Notes: generated from the letters alone by a model not told the origin. DNA of 13,084 nt from JANSWO01 sp964351875 (GCA_964351875.1 CAYGQC010000110.1:1-13084); one strand, 5' to 3'; shown: positions 1 to 6,932, counted from the first letter of the stretch. Numbers and translations: made by a program.

Positions 1-159
1 ACCTGGGGCGGTGCTGCTGGAACGATTTTTTGGGTCGATCCGGTTGAGGAGGTCGTCGTGATCGCCATGCTTCAGCAGGTCTTGTCGCCCTGGCCGCTGC
101 GCCGAGAGATCAAGGTACTCGTCAATGCTGCGATTACTGAGAGCTACGCTCAGCCATAG
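1..159 (+). CDS. Serine hydrolase of the beta-lactamase / class C-EstB fold, C-terminal fragment
   Basis: The frame is open from base 1 and ends at TAG 157-159, giving 52 residues of a protein whose start lies upstream of the window. It begins TWGGAAGTIFWVDP and continues with a V-rich strand ending in AMLQ. This resembles the C-terminal strand region of beta-lactamase-related serine hydrolases (Pfam Beta-lactamase family: class C enzymes, EstB-like esterases, D-aminopeptidases), where a G-G-x-x-G-T-x-x-W-x-D-P segment forms part of the core sheet and is followed by a short C-terminal helix. The catalytic SxxK and YxN motifs would lie outside the window, so neither substrate nor location can be judged. 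It is convergent with the DUF1801 gene, with 19 bp between their stop codons, so it probably belongs to a different transcription unit from the receptor group. Confidence 0.75.
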   Translation, partial: TWGGAAGTIFWVDPVEEVVVIAMLQQVLSPWPLRREIKVLVNAAITESYAQP

Positions 160-178
160 GAAAAAAGGGGCTCTCCGC

Positions 179-541
179 CTAATCCGCTCTTTGATCGTGT
201 TTGATCGCGGCTTTCAGTAGAGCCTTCACGTGAGATCTGTTGATCTCACCGGCCAGGGGTATTTTGATGTGTCGCATCATGCGACCTGATCCCTCAAGCA
301 AATCGTTCGGATCAGCGAGCGCAGCGCCCTGCTGGAAGCCGATGGTTACGTGAGACTTGGCCTGTTGCAGGTAGCAAACCAGATGGTTGAGGGCGTAGCA
401 GGGTTGCGACCACTTCAGGGTTTCTACCATGTTGTCGTCGCTGTCGAGCACAAACTGCCTGAGTATTGCTAGCTGCCGCCCATGTCCTGGCGGCAGTGCG
501 TCAAACCAGTCCTGTACTGATTGCTGTGTCTGCGCGGTCAT
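179..541 (-). CDS. DUF1801 domain protein
   Basis: A 120-residue protein covered almost entirely by a DUF1801 (YdhG-like) domain. Visible family features are W44-x-x-P47-C48-Y49 in the first strand region, a strand ending in IGF near 67-69, and the signature D77-P-N-D-L-L-E-G-S-G-R-M-M-R-H-I-K-I at 77-94. There is no signal peptide or membrane segment, so it should be cytoplasmic. The biochemical role of DUF1801 is not established to my knowledge. The ATG at 541 is supported by a CAGGAG ribosome site at 552-557 (minus strand), 10 nt upstream. It starts 41 bp after the acylase stop on the same strand, so it may be the last gene of the receptor/acylase operon, or it may have its own promoter. 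No functional link to its neighbours can be read from the sequence. Confidence 0.85.
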   Translation of the reverse strand: MTAQTQQSVQDWFDALPPGHGRQLAILRQFVLDSDDNMVETLKWSQPCYALNHLVCYLQQAKSHVTIGFQQGAALADPNDLLEGSGRMMRHIKIPLAGEINRSHVKALLKAAIKHDQRAD

Positions 542-582
542 CGGCTGTTCACTCCTGGATGAGTCTCTCCCGCAAGAATGAC

Positions 583-3024
583 TTACTCGGTGGCAGTATC
601 TAACTCCAGGTTCAATTCAGATTCCGAACCGGTCTCAGATTCCTGGCTCAAGGCGTCCTGGATCGGGCTGAGTGTAATTCGATGCACGGTGTCCTGCTCG
701 ATGCTTGATCGGCTGTACAGCAGAGGGAACGCCTCGTCGTTTGCCCAGCCATCGAGCAAGTCCCGGTAGTGCGGTGATCGGGGGTCGCCGGACTGCCCTG
801 GCGCGTTGGTCATTTCTGCGGCATCCCAGTTGCCGACGTCGAGCACCATTCGGAACGATGCGCCACTACGCACACGGAAGTCCTTCGCGGAAAATGACGT
901 GTTGTTGGTCGTGTTACCGCTCCCGCCTCGTGATTTCACGGGCATAGCCAACGCTTCTTTCAGATCCTGACCAACCAGGTCGACCAACGGATGGGCGAAG
1001 TGAATCTCGTGCAGTTCTCCCCACTGCCAGGCGTCAGGGGTGGCGCCAAGTAGTAGCTCGGCCTCCGCCCATGCGGCGTCGAGCGTCTCTGGGATGACCG
1101 ATTGGCCTTGTTTTGAGCCGGCTAACTTGAGCACGGTGTAGCTGTCGAGCGGCATCACGTCGCTCGCTTGCCCTGTGTTGCCAACGAGCATTTCAGCCAT
1201 GGCCGATTCGAGGTGTCGGTAGTACCAGATGGCGTACAGCGCGGCGGCAGCGGAATCTGTTGTCAGCACAGCATCCCACTCTCGCAGCATCGCAGCGGCC
1301 GGTGAGTCAATTGCTTCGTCGATGAGCGTGACGGCGCGCCGCGCGAGAATCGAATGGTAGTCTCGCTGCAGTGCACTCGAATCGGCCAGACTGTGTTGCG
1401 GCTGGCTTTCAAGCACCTCCCAAAGGCGTTGATAACGATAGGGCGCTGACCACTCGAAGCCCACTCGGTATTGATCGATCGGATAATCGGCCGGCAGGTT
1501 CATTGCATTTGCGGTTCCAGCGAAGCCGCGCTTGGGGTTGTACTCTTCTGGCAGAACATCCATGTCGAAGAAACCGTTCCACTCATAGCGTCCGTCGCCC
1601 GGTACCGGAAGTAGTCCGTCCCAATTGTCCCGGCGTGGAAACAAGCCCGCGGGCTTGTAGCCGATATTGCCGTCGATATCCGCGTAGACCTGGTTTTCGG
1701 ACGGTGCGCCCCAGCGATTTAGCGCGGCGACAAACTCCCGCCAGTTTTGCGCCCTCATATATTCGATGCTGCCAAAATATGGCGACATGCCCGGGTCGAG
1801 CCAGGCGGCACGCACGGCGTAAGCGGTGTTTTTCGTCTCGTAGATTACAGGGCCGTGACGCGTGAACTTGAGCGCGATCTCGCGTGCGTCGCCATCGCGC
1901 ATCTCGACAAACTCACGGACGATCCGGAAGGGTTCGGTTCGACCCTGGTAGCGATAGCCGCTGCGAGTCTTTGAATAGACGTAGAGGTCTTCCTGGTCGA
2001 TCGGGAAGATCGTCAAGCCAAACGCAATGCGCTCGTTGTGTCCGATCGATATGCCGGGCAGGGCTGGCTCGCCAGCACCGATGACGTTTAGCCCGGGGGC
2101 AACCAAGTGACTGACGTAGCGCAGGGAAGGCACCGCGTGCCCCCGGTGTGGGTCGTCAGCGAGAATCGGCCGCCCGGTGTCGGTGCGACTCGGTGCCACT
2201 ACCCAGTTATTGCTACCCACACTTGCCTTGAGATCCTGATGCTCAACCTGGGCCAGCAAGGCTGCTACGGCGCTATCGCCGGGCTCGAAGCTGACCGGAG
2301 CCTTGGCGAGCAGGTAGTTGTTCAGTACGTCTTTAGGTAGCGAGCAGGGGTCGAAGCCCTCTGGAACGGCTGCCGCCCAGGTCGGCTCCAGCACTTTCCA
2401 GTCGGCAGCGACCGCCGGCCCGTGTTCGCAGAGCAATCGAGCGCGACGCACTTCGCTCACGACATTGCGCCACAGACCGTTCGAGCGAATTCGGACCACG
2501 TCATCGGCTAGCCACTTGCTCGGCTTGTAGCCTAACGCTGTGAACTCTACTGGCATGAGTTCGGGCTGGCGTTCGATCAGATCCACATAGGCGTTGATCC
2601 CGGCGACGAACGCCTCGGCGATTTTTTTGGCGTCATTGCCGTAGGCAAGCCACTCGCGATACATGTCGCCGCGGTAAAGAAAAAGGCGGGCGGCGCGATC
2701 CTGCTCGGCAAACCGCTTGCCGAATACTTCAGACAACTCACCAAGCCCTCGCCGTCGCCATGTGTCAATTTGCCATAGCCGATCACGGGCGGCGTTGAAC
2801 CCCTGCGCCAGGAAAGCATCGTAATGCTCATTGGCGTAGATGTGGGGTACACCCCAACGATCGATGAGGATCTCGGCAGGTAACGCAAGCCCGGCAACGT
2901 CGTAACTAACTTCTTCCACGACGTTGGGGTTGGCCGGGTCCGCGTTTCGCACTTCGATGGTTGTGTCTTCAGCGGAGTGAGTCGCGGTACTGAGAATGAG
3001 GCAGGCTAGGATTAGATATCGCAT
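583..3024 (-). CDS. Penicillin acylase family Ntn-hydrolase, secreted
   Basis: An 813-residue member of the penicillin amidase (Peptidase_S45) family: periplasmic amide hydrolases made as a precursor that self-cleaves to give an alpha subunit and a beta subunit with an N-terminal Ser nucleophile. Numbering from the ATG at 3024, MRYLILACLILSTA looks like a short signal peptide. The alpha-subunit motif RDRLWQ...RRRGLGELSEVFG lies at about 80-102. The self-cleavage/nucleophile motif is G270-S271-N-N-W, followed by the family motif ADDPHRG at about 289-295. The beta subunit has YADIDGNIGY and, near the C-terminus, GASFRMVLD and PGQSGDPRSPHY. Length is usual for the family, which includes penicillin G acylases, aculeacin acylase and AHL acylases; substrate cannot be assigned. 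A GTG at 3063 is an alternative start, but it adds 13 polar residues before the signal peptide and overlaps DUF4345. No strong ribosome site precedes 3024, so translational coupling to DUF4345 is likely. Confidence 0.93.
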   Translation of the reverse strand: MRYLILACLILSTATHSAEDTTIEVRNADPANPNVVEEVSYDVAGLALPAEILIDRWGVPHIYANEHYDAFLAQGFNAARDRLWQIDTWRRRGLGELSEVFGKRFAEQDRAARLFLYRGDMYREWLAYGNDAKKIAEAFVAGINAYVDLIERQPELMPVEFTALGYKPSKWLADDVVRIRSNGLWRNVVSEVRRARLLCEHGPAVAADWKVLEPTWAAAVPEGFDPCSLPKDVLNNYLLAKAPVSFEPGDSAVAALLAQVEHQDLKASVGSNNWVVAPSRTDTGRPILADDPHRGHAVPSLRYVSHLVAPGLNVIGAGEPALPGISIGHNERIAFGLTIFPIDQEDLYVYSKTRSGYRYQGRTEPFRIVREFVEMRDGDAREIALKFTRHGPVIYETKNTAYAVRAAWLDPGMSPYFGSIEYMRAQNWREFVAALNRWGAPSENQVYADIDGNIGYKPAGLFPRRDNWDGLLPVPGDGRYEWNGFFDMDVLPEEYNPKRGFAGTANAMNLPADYPIDQYRVGFEWSAPYRYQRLWEVLESQPQHSLADSSALQRDYHSILARRAVTLIDEAIDSPAAAMLREWDAVLTTDSAAAALYAIWYYRHLESAMAEMLVGNTGQASDVMPLDSYTVLKLAGSKQGQSVIPETLDAAWAEAELLLGATPDAWQWGELHEIHFAHPLVDLVGQDLKEALAMPVKSRGGSGNTTNNTSFSAKDFRVRSGASFRMVLDVGNWDAAEMTNAPGQSGDPRSPHYRDLLDGWANDEAFPLLYSRSSIEQDTVHRITLSPIQDALSQESETGSESELNLELDTATE

Positions 3025-3046
3025 GCCCCGATCATACTCAGAGCGA

Positions 3047-3457
3047 TCAGTTCGAGTAACCACCTGTCAGGTTTTTGAGGGCGTGTTGCCAGGCCAGGAT
3101 GATCGGCGGGAGTAACAGCTCCGAAAGCAGCAAGACACTGGCCCAATTGCCGGGAAAACCGCTTGAGTACCAGGCGACGCATCGCGCGAGCGCACCGGCA
3201 AAGAAGATCAGCGTGAGTGATGTAATCAACAGTCGATATCTCGCGAGATCTGTCGCAGCTAAAACAAACAGCAACCCGAAGCCGGCGAAAACGGCGCCAT
3301 AGAAGCGGTTCTGGCTGTCGAGTACGGGGTCATGTACGGCGGCCCCAAGCTCAGCGCCAAGCATCACGTCGGCGCCTGGCCCGAAGATCAGGTGCAGGCA
3401 ACCGGCGAGAGCGCAGCCGATGCCAAACACGGTGAGGAAAATCGCGAAAGCCCGCAT
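3047..3457 (-). CDS. DUF4345 four-helix membrane protein
   Basis: A 136-residue integral membrane protein with four probable transmembrane segments at about 4-24, 53-69, 76-93 and 107-124. Family marks of DUF4345 are D47-S-Q-N-R-F-Y-G-A between helices 1 and 2, an AR pair at 91-92 at the end of helix 3, and E113-L-L-L-P-P118 in the last helix. The function of DUF4345 is unknown; small size and lack of charged catalytic motifs argue against an enzyme. It sits 33 bp downstream of the receptor stop and 22 bp upstream of the acylase start, all on the minus strand, so cotranscription is likely. Its ATG is embedded in a perfect hairpin (3449-3466) and has no convincing Shine-Dalgarno sequence, which suggests structure-controlled or coupled translation. 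It is inner-membrane by inference and has no demonstrated role in transport. Confidence 0.85.
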   Translation of the reverse strand: MRAFAIFLTVFGIGCALAGCLHLIFGPGADVMLGAELGAAVHDPVLDSQNRFYGAVFAGFGLLFVLAATDLARYRLLITSLTLIFFAGALARCVAWYSSGFPGNWASVLLLSELLLPPIILAWQHALKNLTGGYSN

Positions 3458-3466
3458 CAGCGGGCT
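3449..3466 (-). promoter_or_regulatory. Hairpin trapping the DUF4345 start codon
   Basis: AGCCCGC (3449-3455) and GCGGGCT (3460-3466) form a perfect 7-bp GC-rich stem around the 4-nt loop ATCA. On the minus-strand transcript the DUF4345 ATG (3457-3455) lies in the loop and the first stem base. The stem is followed by only three U residues, so it is a poor intrinsic terminator. It could act as an attenuator or as a block on DUF4345 translation. The pairing is seen directly; the role is inferred. Confidence 0.5.
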
Positions 3467-3472
3467 CTGCGA

Positions 3473-3492
3473 AGCACGTGGGCGAACGTGCT
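3473..3492 (-). promoter_or_regulatory. Hairpin overlapping the receptor stop codon
   Basis: AGCACGT (3473-3479) and ACGTGCT (3486-3492) form a perfect 7-bp stem with a 6-nt loop. In the mRNA the stem begins within the TAG stop codon of the TonB-dependent receptor. It lies 6 nt from the second hairpin at the DUF4345 start, so the whole intercistronic region is structured. Plausible roles are 3' stabilisation of the receptor message or differential expression within the operon; neither is proven. Confidence 0.45.
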
Positions 3493-6007
3493 AGAAACGA
3501 TAGGTGAAGTCGAGGCCATACGATGCTTCCGGAGCTTCGTGCAGGAAGGAGCCACCAAACTCGGGCGCAGGAATCACCTCCGCCAGATATTCCTCGTCGC
3601 CAACGTTGCGGCCCCAGGCTGTCAGGCTCCAGTTTGTTGCATGTAGCGAGAAGCGCAGGTCGATGGTGTCGTACGCATCGCGTGATGTCTGGCTCATGTC
3701 TGAGGCGACAGGGAAGCCGAGCAGTGCGGTCCAGATGGCCGGTTGCTGATTGTCCTGAACCGTGTGGAACCAGGTCTCGCCGACGCGCTGGTAGTCCAGT
3801 CGAGCGACCAACTCCATGCCCTGATCGAGCGGGAAGGTTAGCTGGCCGCCGAGGTTGAGTGTGTACTCTGGTGCAAGCGGGGCGTCGTTACCTACCGTTT
3901 GCGGTCGGTGGCTGTTCTCTTTGATCTCGCCATCGGTCAGGCCAATGCCGCCGTACAAGCTGATGACGTCGTTTGGCTGATAGTTAAAGTCCAGCTCCGC
4001 GCCCTGAATCTGCAGCTCTTCGATGGTGGTGACCACTCGGAGCAATCCGAATGGACCAGCAAAGAACTCGAAGAACTGATTGTCATCGACGGTGGTGTGG
4101 AAGACTGCTGCGTTGACGCGCAGGCGGCCGTCCATGAAGTTGCCTTTGTAGCCGAGCTCGAAGGATCGCGAGACTTCTTTGTCGTACTCATCGTTAACGT
4201 CGAGCCCTGCGCCGACGTTACCCAGACCGAAGGGGTTACCTGAGTTGAACCAGAATTCGGTCAGCGCTTCGCTGCCGATTGAGTTGAAGCCACCTGAGCG
4301 AAAACCATAGCCATAGCTGCTGTAGAAGCTGGACTGATCGTTCGCCGAGAAGTGCAGGGCAACCTTTGGCTGGAACTGGCTGAACGTCTCGTTCCGGCTG
4401 GGGATGACGTCGCCAACTGCGGCGCGGGCCGGATTAAGCGGTGCGCCGCCACCGAATAGAAGCGCTGATGCTTCGGCGGGTACGTTGTTGGTGACCTCGC
4501 GTTCTTCCCGGTCGAAACGGCCTTCGAAGGAGAGTTCCCAGCGATCGCCAAGGTCCATGCTGAGCTGCCCGAAGACCGAAGTGACCGTCGTATCGAAATC
4601 ATCCCAGAACAGAAGGTCCGTGGGGTTCGGACCGGTCGCGGGAACAAACGGCTGGGTGGCGAAACCCTGGCCGAGATCAGCGCCGTAGCCCACGACGACC
4701 TCGCGATCGATCTGTGCGTAGTACAAACCGCCGAGCCACTGAAGTGGGCCGTCACTCGGGCCGGCCAGGCGAACTTCGATCGACATGTCGTCCTGATTCC
4801 GCTCCTGGTACTGATAGCCGTCACAGGTGAGCGCGGTGTAGGCGGATAGCAAGCTGTTGGCCGCCGTTGGCGCATCACCGGGTGCAGCGAACAGGAAGCC
4901 GGGTGGTGCCGAGTTAACAAGCGCGAGCGTCTCTGCTGTAACGGACGCTGCGCAGGCCGGCACGCCGGAGTAACCACCGAAAGCGGCTGAGGTGCCGTCG
5001 GACAGTAGCGACTCTTCGAGATCGTTGTACGCGGCGATCACGGTCAATTCATAGCCGTTGTCGAAGGCGTGGTCGACTTTCAGCGAGAAATCGAGAGTTT
5101 CCTGGGTGTTCTCGGGCGGAACGTTGAACTGGTAACCGAAGTTGTGCTCGTTGACGTCGGCGAAGAAGAGCTCGTCACCCGGAGTGCCGAAGCTGGTGAA
5201 CGCTGGCAGCGCGAACGTTGCGTTGAAGTTGATCGTGCCGCTATCCGCCTCGGAATAACCGAGCCGCAGATCCCAGGTCGTCTGCTCCTGTTCGAACAGG
5301 AGGCGGCCTCGGACCGTGGTGTCCTCGAAGAAATCGACCTGGTTGTCACGCCCGGTCAGATCGTTGGTGTTGAAGCCGTCGGTCTCCCGGCGGCTGAATG
5401 ACAATCGACCGAAGACGTTGTCCGCCAGCGCGCCGGAGATCATTCCCTGCATGCGGTAGCTGTCCTGGCTGCCAACGCCGCCGGTGATGCGGCCTTCGGT
5501 TTCTTCCGATGGCTTGTTCGTGGTGATCAGAATGGCGCCGCTTGAAGCGTTTCGGCCGTAAAGCGCACCCTGGGGTCCTTTGAGCACTTCGATCTGCGCA
5601 ATGTCGAGCAGCTCTCGGTTGAATGCGTTGGGGTTGGTGATCAGCACGCCATCCACGACCAGCGCGAAGTTTGATTCCGCATCTCGTGTCGAGGTGATGC
5701 CGCGAATGGTGACGAGCGTGTCTCCCACATTCACGGTATTGGCCATCACGACATTCGGAGTCAGGTTGACGAAGTCTTCGGGCCGGCCAATGCCCGCGTC
5801 TTCGATGGCCTGGCCGGTAAAGGCTGTTACGGCGATCGGCACATCCGACAGGGTTTCCGCCTGGCGCCGGGCGCTGACGACAATTTCTTCGACAGGTGCG
5901 GCGGCGAGGGCGCTGGTGAATGCGTTTGCCTGGGAAGCGGTTGCTGGCAGCGTCGCCGCGAGCGCCAAGCTCGCAAGCGTAGCCAGGTGCCTTACTTGAT
6001 TGTCCAT
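3491..6007 (-). CDS. TonB-dependent outer-membrane receptor
   Basis: An 838-residue TonB-dependent receptor that would import a substrate across the outer membrane using TonB/ExbBD energy. A signal peptide covers about 1-28 (A/L-rich, cleavage near ASQA-NAF). A TonB box EEIVVSA at 40-46 is followed by the plug domain (about 55-165) with RG at 102-103, DG at 119-120 and the hallmark IEVLKGPQGALYGRNASSGA at 139-158. The rest is the 22-strand barrel, ending in YGLDFTYRF with the terminal Phe recognised by the BAM machinery. C352 and C395 bracket a predicted long extracellular loop and probably form a disulfide. The plug sequence resembles the large family found in hydrocarbon-, steroid- and polymer-degrading marine bacteria rather than a clear siderophore receptor, but the ligand is unassigned. 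A SusD-like partner is not expected in this type. It is divergent from the GntR gene, with an operator-like palindrome in its promoter. Confidence 0.95.
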   Translation of the reverse strand: MDNQVRHLATLASLALAATLPATASQANAFTSALAAAPVEEIVVSARRQAETLSDVPIAVTAFTGQAIEDAGIGRPEDFVNLTPNVVMANTVNVGDTLVTIRGITSTRDAESNFALVVDGVLITNPNAFNRELLDIAQIEVLKGPQGALYGRNASSGAILITTNKPSEETEGRITGGVGSQDSYRMQGMISGALADNVFGRLSFSRRETDGFNTNDLTGRDNQVDFFEDTTVRGRLLFEQEQTTWDLRLGYSEADSGTINFNATFALPAFTSFGTPGDELFFADVNEHNFGYQFNVPPENTQETLDFSLKVDHAFDNGYELTVIAAYNDLEESLLSDGTSAAFGGYSGVPACAASVTAETLALVNSAPPGFLFAAPGDAPTAANSLLSAYTALTCDGYQYQERNQDDMSIEVRLAGPSDGPLQWLGGLYYAQIDREVVVGYGADLGQGFATQPFVPATGPNPTDLLFWDDFDTTVTSVFGQLSMDLGDRWELSFEGRFDREEREVTNNVPAEASALLFGGGAPLNPARAAVGDVIPSRNETFSQFQPKVALHFSANDQSSFYSSYGYGFRSGGFNSIGSEALTEFWFNSGNPFGLGNVGAGLDVNDEYDKEVSRSFELGYKGNFMDGRLRVNAAVFHTTVDDNQFFEFFAGPFGLLRVVTTIEELQIQGAELDFNYQPNDVISLYGGIGLTDGEIKENSHRPQTVGNDAPLAPEYTLNLGGQLTFPLDQGMELVARLDYQRVGETWFHTVQDNQQPAIWTALLGFPVASDMSQTSRDAYDTIDLRFSLHATNWSLTAWGRNVGDEEYLAEVIPAPEFGGSFLHEAPEASYGLDFTYRF

Positions 6008-6051
6008 ATGCAGATACCTGTCTTATCGAGTGCTTGTTGCAGTAGGGTCGC

Positions 6052-6063
6052 ATTGTATACATT
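6052..6063. promoter_or_regulatory. Putative FCD-GntR operator 1 (receptor/regulator divergent region)
   Basis: ATTGTATACATT is a near-perfect palindrome around GTATAC and fits the FCD-GntR operator form yGTM-N(0-1)-KACy. It lies 45 bp before the receptor start codon and about 86 bp before the regulator GTG, so it could control both. The nine-base core TTGTATACA recurs at 6874-6882 in front of the CoA-transferase operon. Assignment of the adjacent regulator as its ligand is inference. Confidence 0.6.
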
Positions 6064-6082
6064 GGCGACCCCACCTGGGCAA
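6054..6082 (-). promoter_or_regulatory. Candidate sigma-70 promoter for the receptor operon
   Basis: On the minus strand TTGCCC (6082-6077) and TATACA (6059-6054) are separated by exactly 17 bp, each matching four of six consensus bases. The -10 element lies inside operator 1, so a bound regulator would block polymerase. Transcription would begin near 6047, leaving a leader of about 40 nt. A weak CAGG ribosome site follows, 9 nt before the receptor ATG. The match is modest. Confidence 0.4.
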
Positions 6083-6134
6083 GCGATGCTTGTGCTTCCT
6101 AGCCTTCGGGTGGCGACTTGCAAATCAATTCTGC

Positions 6135-6141
6135 GGGGGAG
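6135..6141 (+). promoter_or_regulatory. Ribosome binding site deciding the GTG start of the regulator
   Basis: GGGGGAG lies 7 nt before GTG 6149, and the codon directly upstream of that GTG is an in-frame TGA. No earlier start is therefore possible. Later starts would delete the first helix of the winged-helix domain. Confidence 0.6.
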
Positions 6142-6148
6142 CTGTTGA

Positions 6149-6805
6149 GTGTCGAGGGCGGTAGAACAGGCGTACACAGTGATTCGCCAGGGCATCCTCG
6201 ATGGCCGGATGCTGCCGGGCGAGCGCCTGAAAGAGGCTGAACTGGTTGACGAGTGCGGGGTCAGCCGAACGCCGGTACGCGCGGCGATTTCGCGGCTGGT
6301 AGCCGAAGACTTTCTCGAAGCCGAGCCGAACCAGGGTGCACGGGTGAAGGTCTGGCAGCAGCAGGACATTGATGAGCTGTTCGATCTGCGAGCACTGCTT
6401 GAGGGTTACGCGGCCTCGAGGGCGGCCCAACACATCTCACCAACGCAGCTCGCTGATATTGAGCGGTCAATCGATGAAATGGATCAGGTTCTGATCGCCA
6501 AAGGGCGTCTCGCCCATAAAACCGCTGAGTTTCTGCGCTTGAATCGAGTTGTGCATTCGACGATCTGGCAAGCATCGACCAGCGAGCGCTTGGTCAGCAT
6601 GTTGTCGCGCCTGGTCGAGCAATCGCTGCAGGTTCGAACGGCCCGGGCGTATTCGCTTGCGCGGCTGGCGGAGAGTCATCACCACCACAAGGAACTCGCC
6701 AAAGCGTTGGCGGCTCGGGACTCGTTGTGGGCTGAATCGACAATGCGCTCGCATATTCGCGCGGCGAGAGAGGCGCTGGTCCAGGATGAGCACCGCGATT
6801 CTTGA
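6149..6805 (+). CDS. GntR-family transcriptional regulator, FCD (FadR/VanR-like) subfamily
   Basis: A 218-residue, full-length FCD regulator. The N-terminal winged helix-turn-helix (about 6-68) shows LKEAELVDECGVSRTPVRAA and the wing motif PNQGARV. The C-terminal FCD helical bundle (about 74-210) carries the expected metal/ligand site: N132-x-x-x-H136, H180 in HHHHKELAKAL, and H202 in RSHI, with the usual 22-residue spacing between the last two. The first ligand is Asn where Asp is most common. Such proteins usually bind a small carboxylate and release DNA as dimers. Two matching palindromes flank this gene, one in the shared promoter with the receptor and one downstream before the CoA-transferase operon, so it is the probable repressor of both and perhaps of itself. 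Position between the two units supports a local role. The effector is unknown; a carboxylic acid intermediate of the operon's pathway is the natural guess. Confidence 0.93.
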   Translation: MSRAVEQAYTVIRQGILDGRMLPGERLKEAELVDECGVSRTPVRAAISRLVAEDFLEAEPNQGARVKVWQQQDIDELFDLRALLEGYAASRAAQHISPTQLADIERSIDEMDQVLIAKGRLAHKTAEFLRLNRVVHSTIWQASTSERLVSMLSRLVEQSLQVRTARAYSLARLAESHHHHKELAKALAARDSLWAESTMRSHIRAAREALVQDEHRDS

Positions 6806-6857
6806 GCGGATGGCGCGTGTGGGTATGCGGGCATGGGCGGGCATCAGCAAAACTGGT

Positions 6858-6892
6858 AGCCAAATTGGACTCGTTGTATACAATCTTTGGCT
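6858..6892. repeat. Inverted repeat around operator 2
   Basis: AGCCAAA (6858-6864) and TTTGGCT (6886-6892) are perfect 7-bp inverted copies separated by 21 bp that contain operator 2. The left arm also forms the small palindrome CCAAATTGG (6860-6868). This could be a second protein site, a weak terminator hairpin for the regulator message, or chance. No T-run follows, which argues against a terminator. Confidence 0.35.
6873..6884. promoter_or_regulatory. Putative FCD-GntR operator 2 (CoA-transferase operon promoter)
   Basis: GTTGTATACAAT contains the perfect 10-bp palindrome TTGTATACAA (6874-6883). It lies 49 bp before the CoA-transferase ATG, nearly the same distance as operator 1 from the receptor. 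A -10-like TACAAT (6879-6884) overlaps it, although no good -35 hexamer is visible at the right spacing. The 127-bp gap after the regulator stop holds no other gene. Confidence 0.6.
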
Positions 6893-6932
6893 CCGGCCAG
6901 GCTAGTGGCCACACCACTGAGTGATCTTCTGT

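Noticed and set aside
160..178. Possible intrinsic terminator between the convergent genes (minus-strand GC stretch followed by six T)
   Set aside because: The T-run is present, but only a 3-bp GGC/GCC stem can be drawn ahead of it, too weak to call a terminator.
2998..3024. Lipoprotein signal in the acylase (ILAC near residue 8)
   Set aside because: Only seven residues precede the Cys, leaving no room for the n- and h-regions of a lipoprotein signal; an ordinary short signal peptide fits better.
1..3024. Beta-lactamase-fold fragment plus penicillin acylase as a beta-lactam resistance locus
   Set aside because: Both families are broad, catalytic motifs of the first lie outside the window, the genes are convergent, and nothing else points to antibiotic resistance.
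3473..3492. Mobile-element end or attachment site suggested by the inverted repeat
   Set aside because: No transposase, no flanking direct repeat and no second copy were seen; an RNA hairpin explains it better.
5346..6074. Open frame of 242 codons on the minus strand in another frame of the receptor gene
   Set aside because: It overlaps the signal peptide and plug domain of the receptor, is very rich in Arg/Pro/His, and has no family features.
6904..6918. Small hairpin AGTGG-CCACA-CCACT before the CoA-transferase start
   Set aside because: A 5-bp stem is common by chance, and it leaves the likely ribosome site free.
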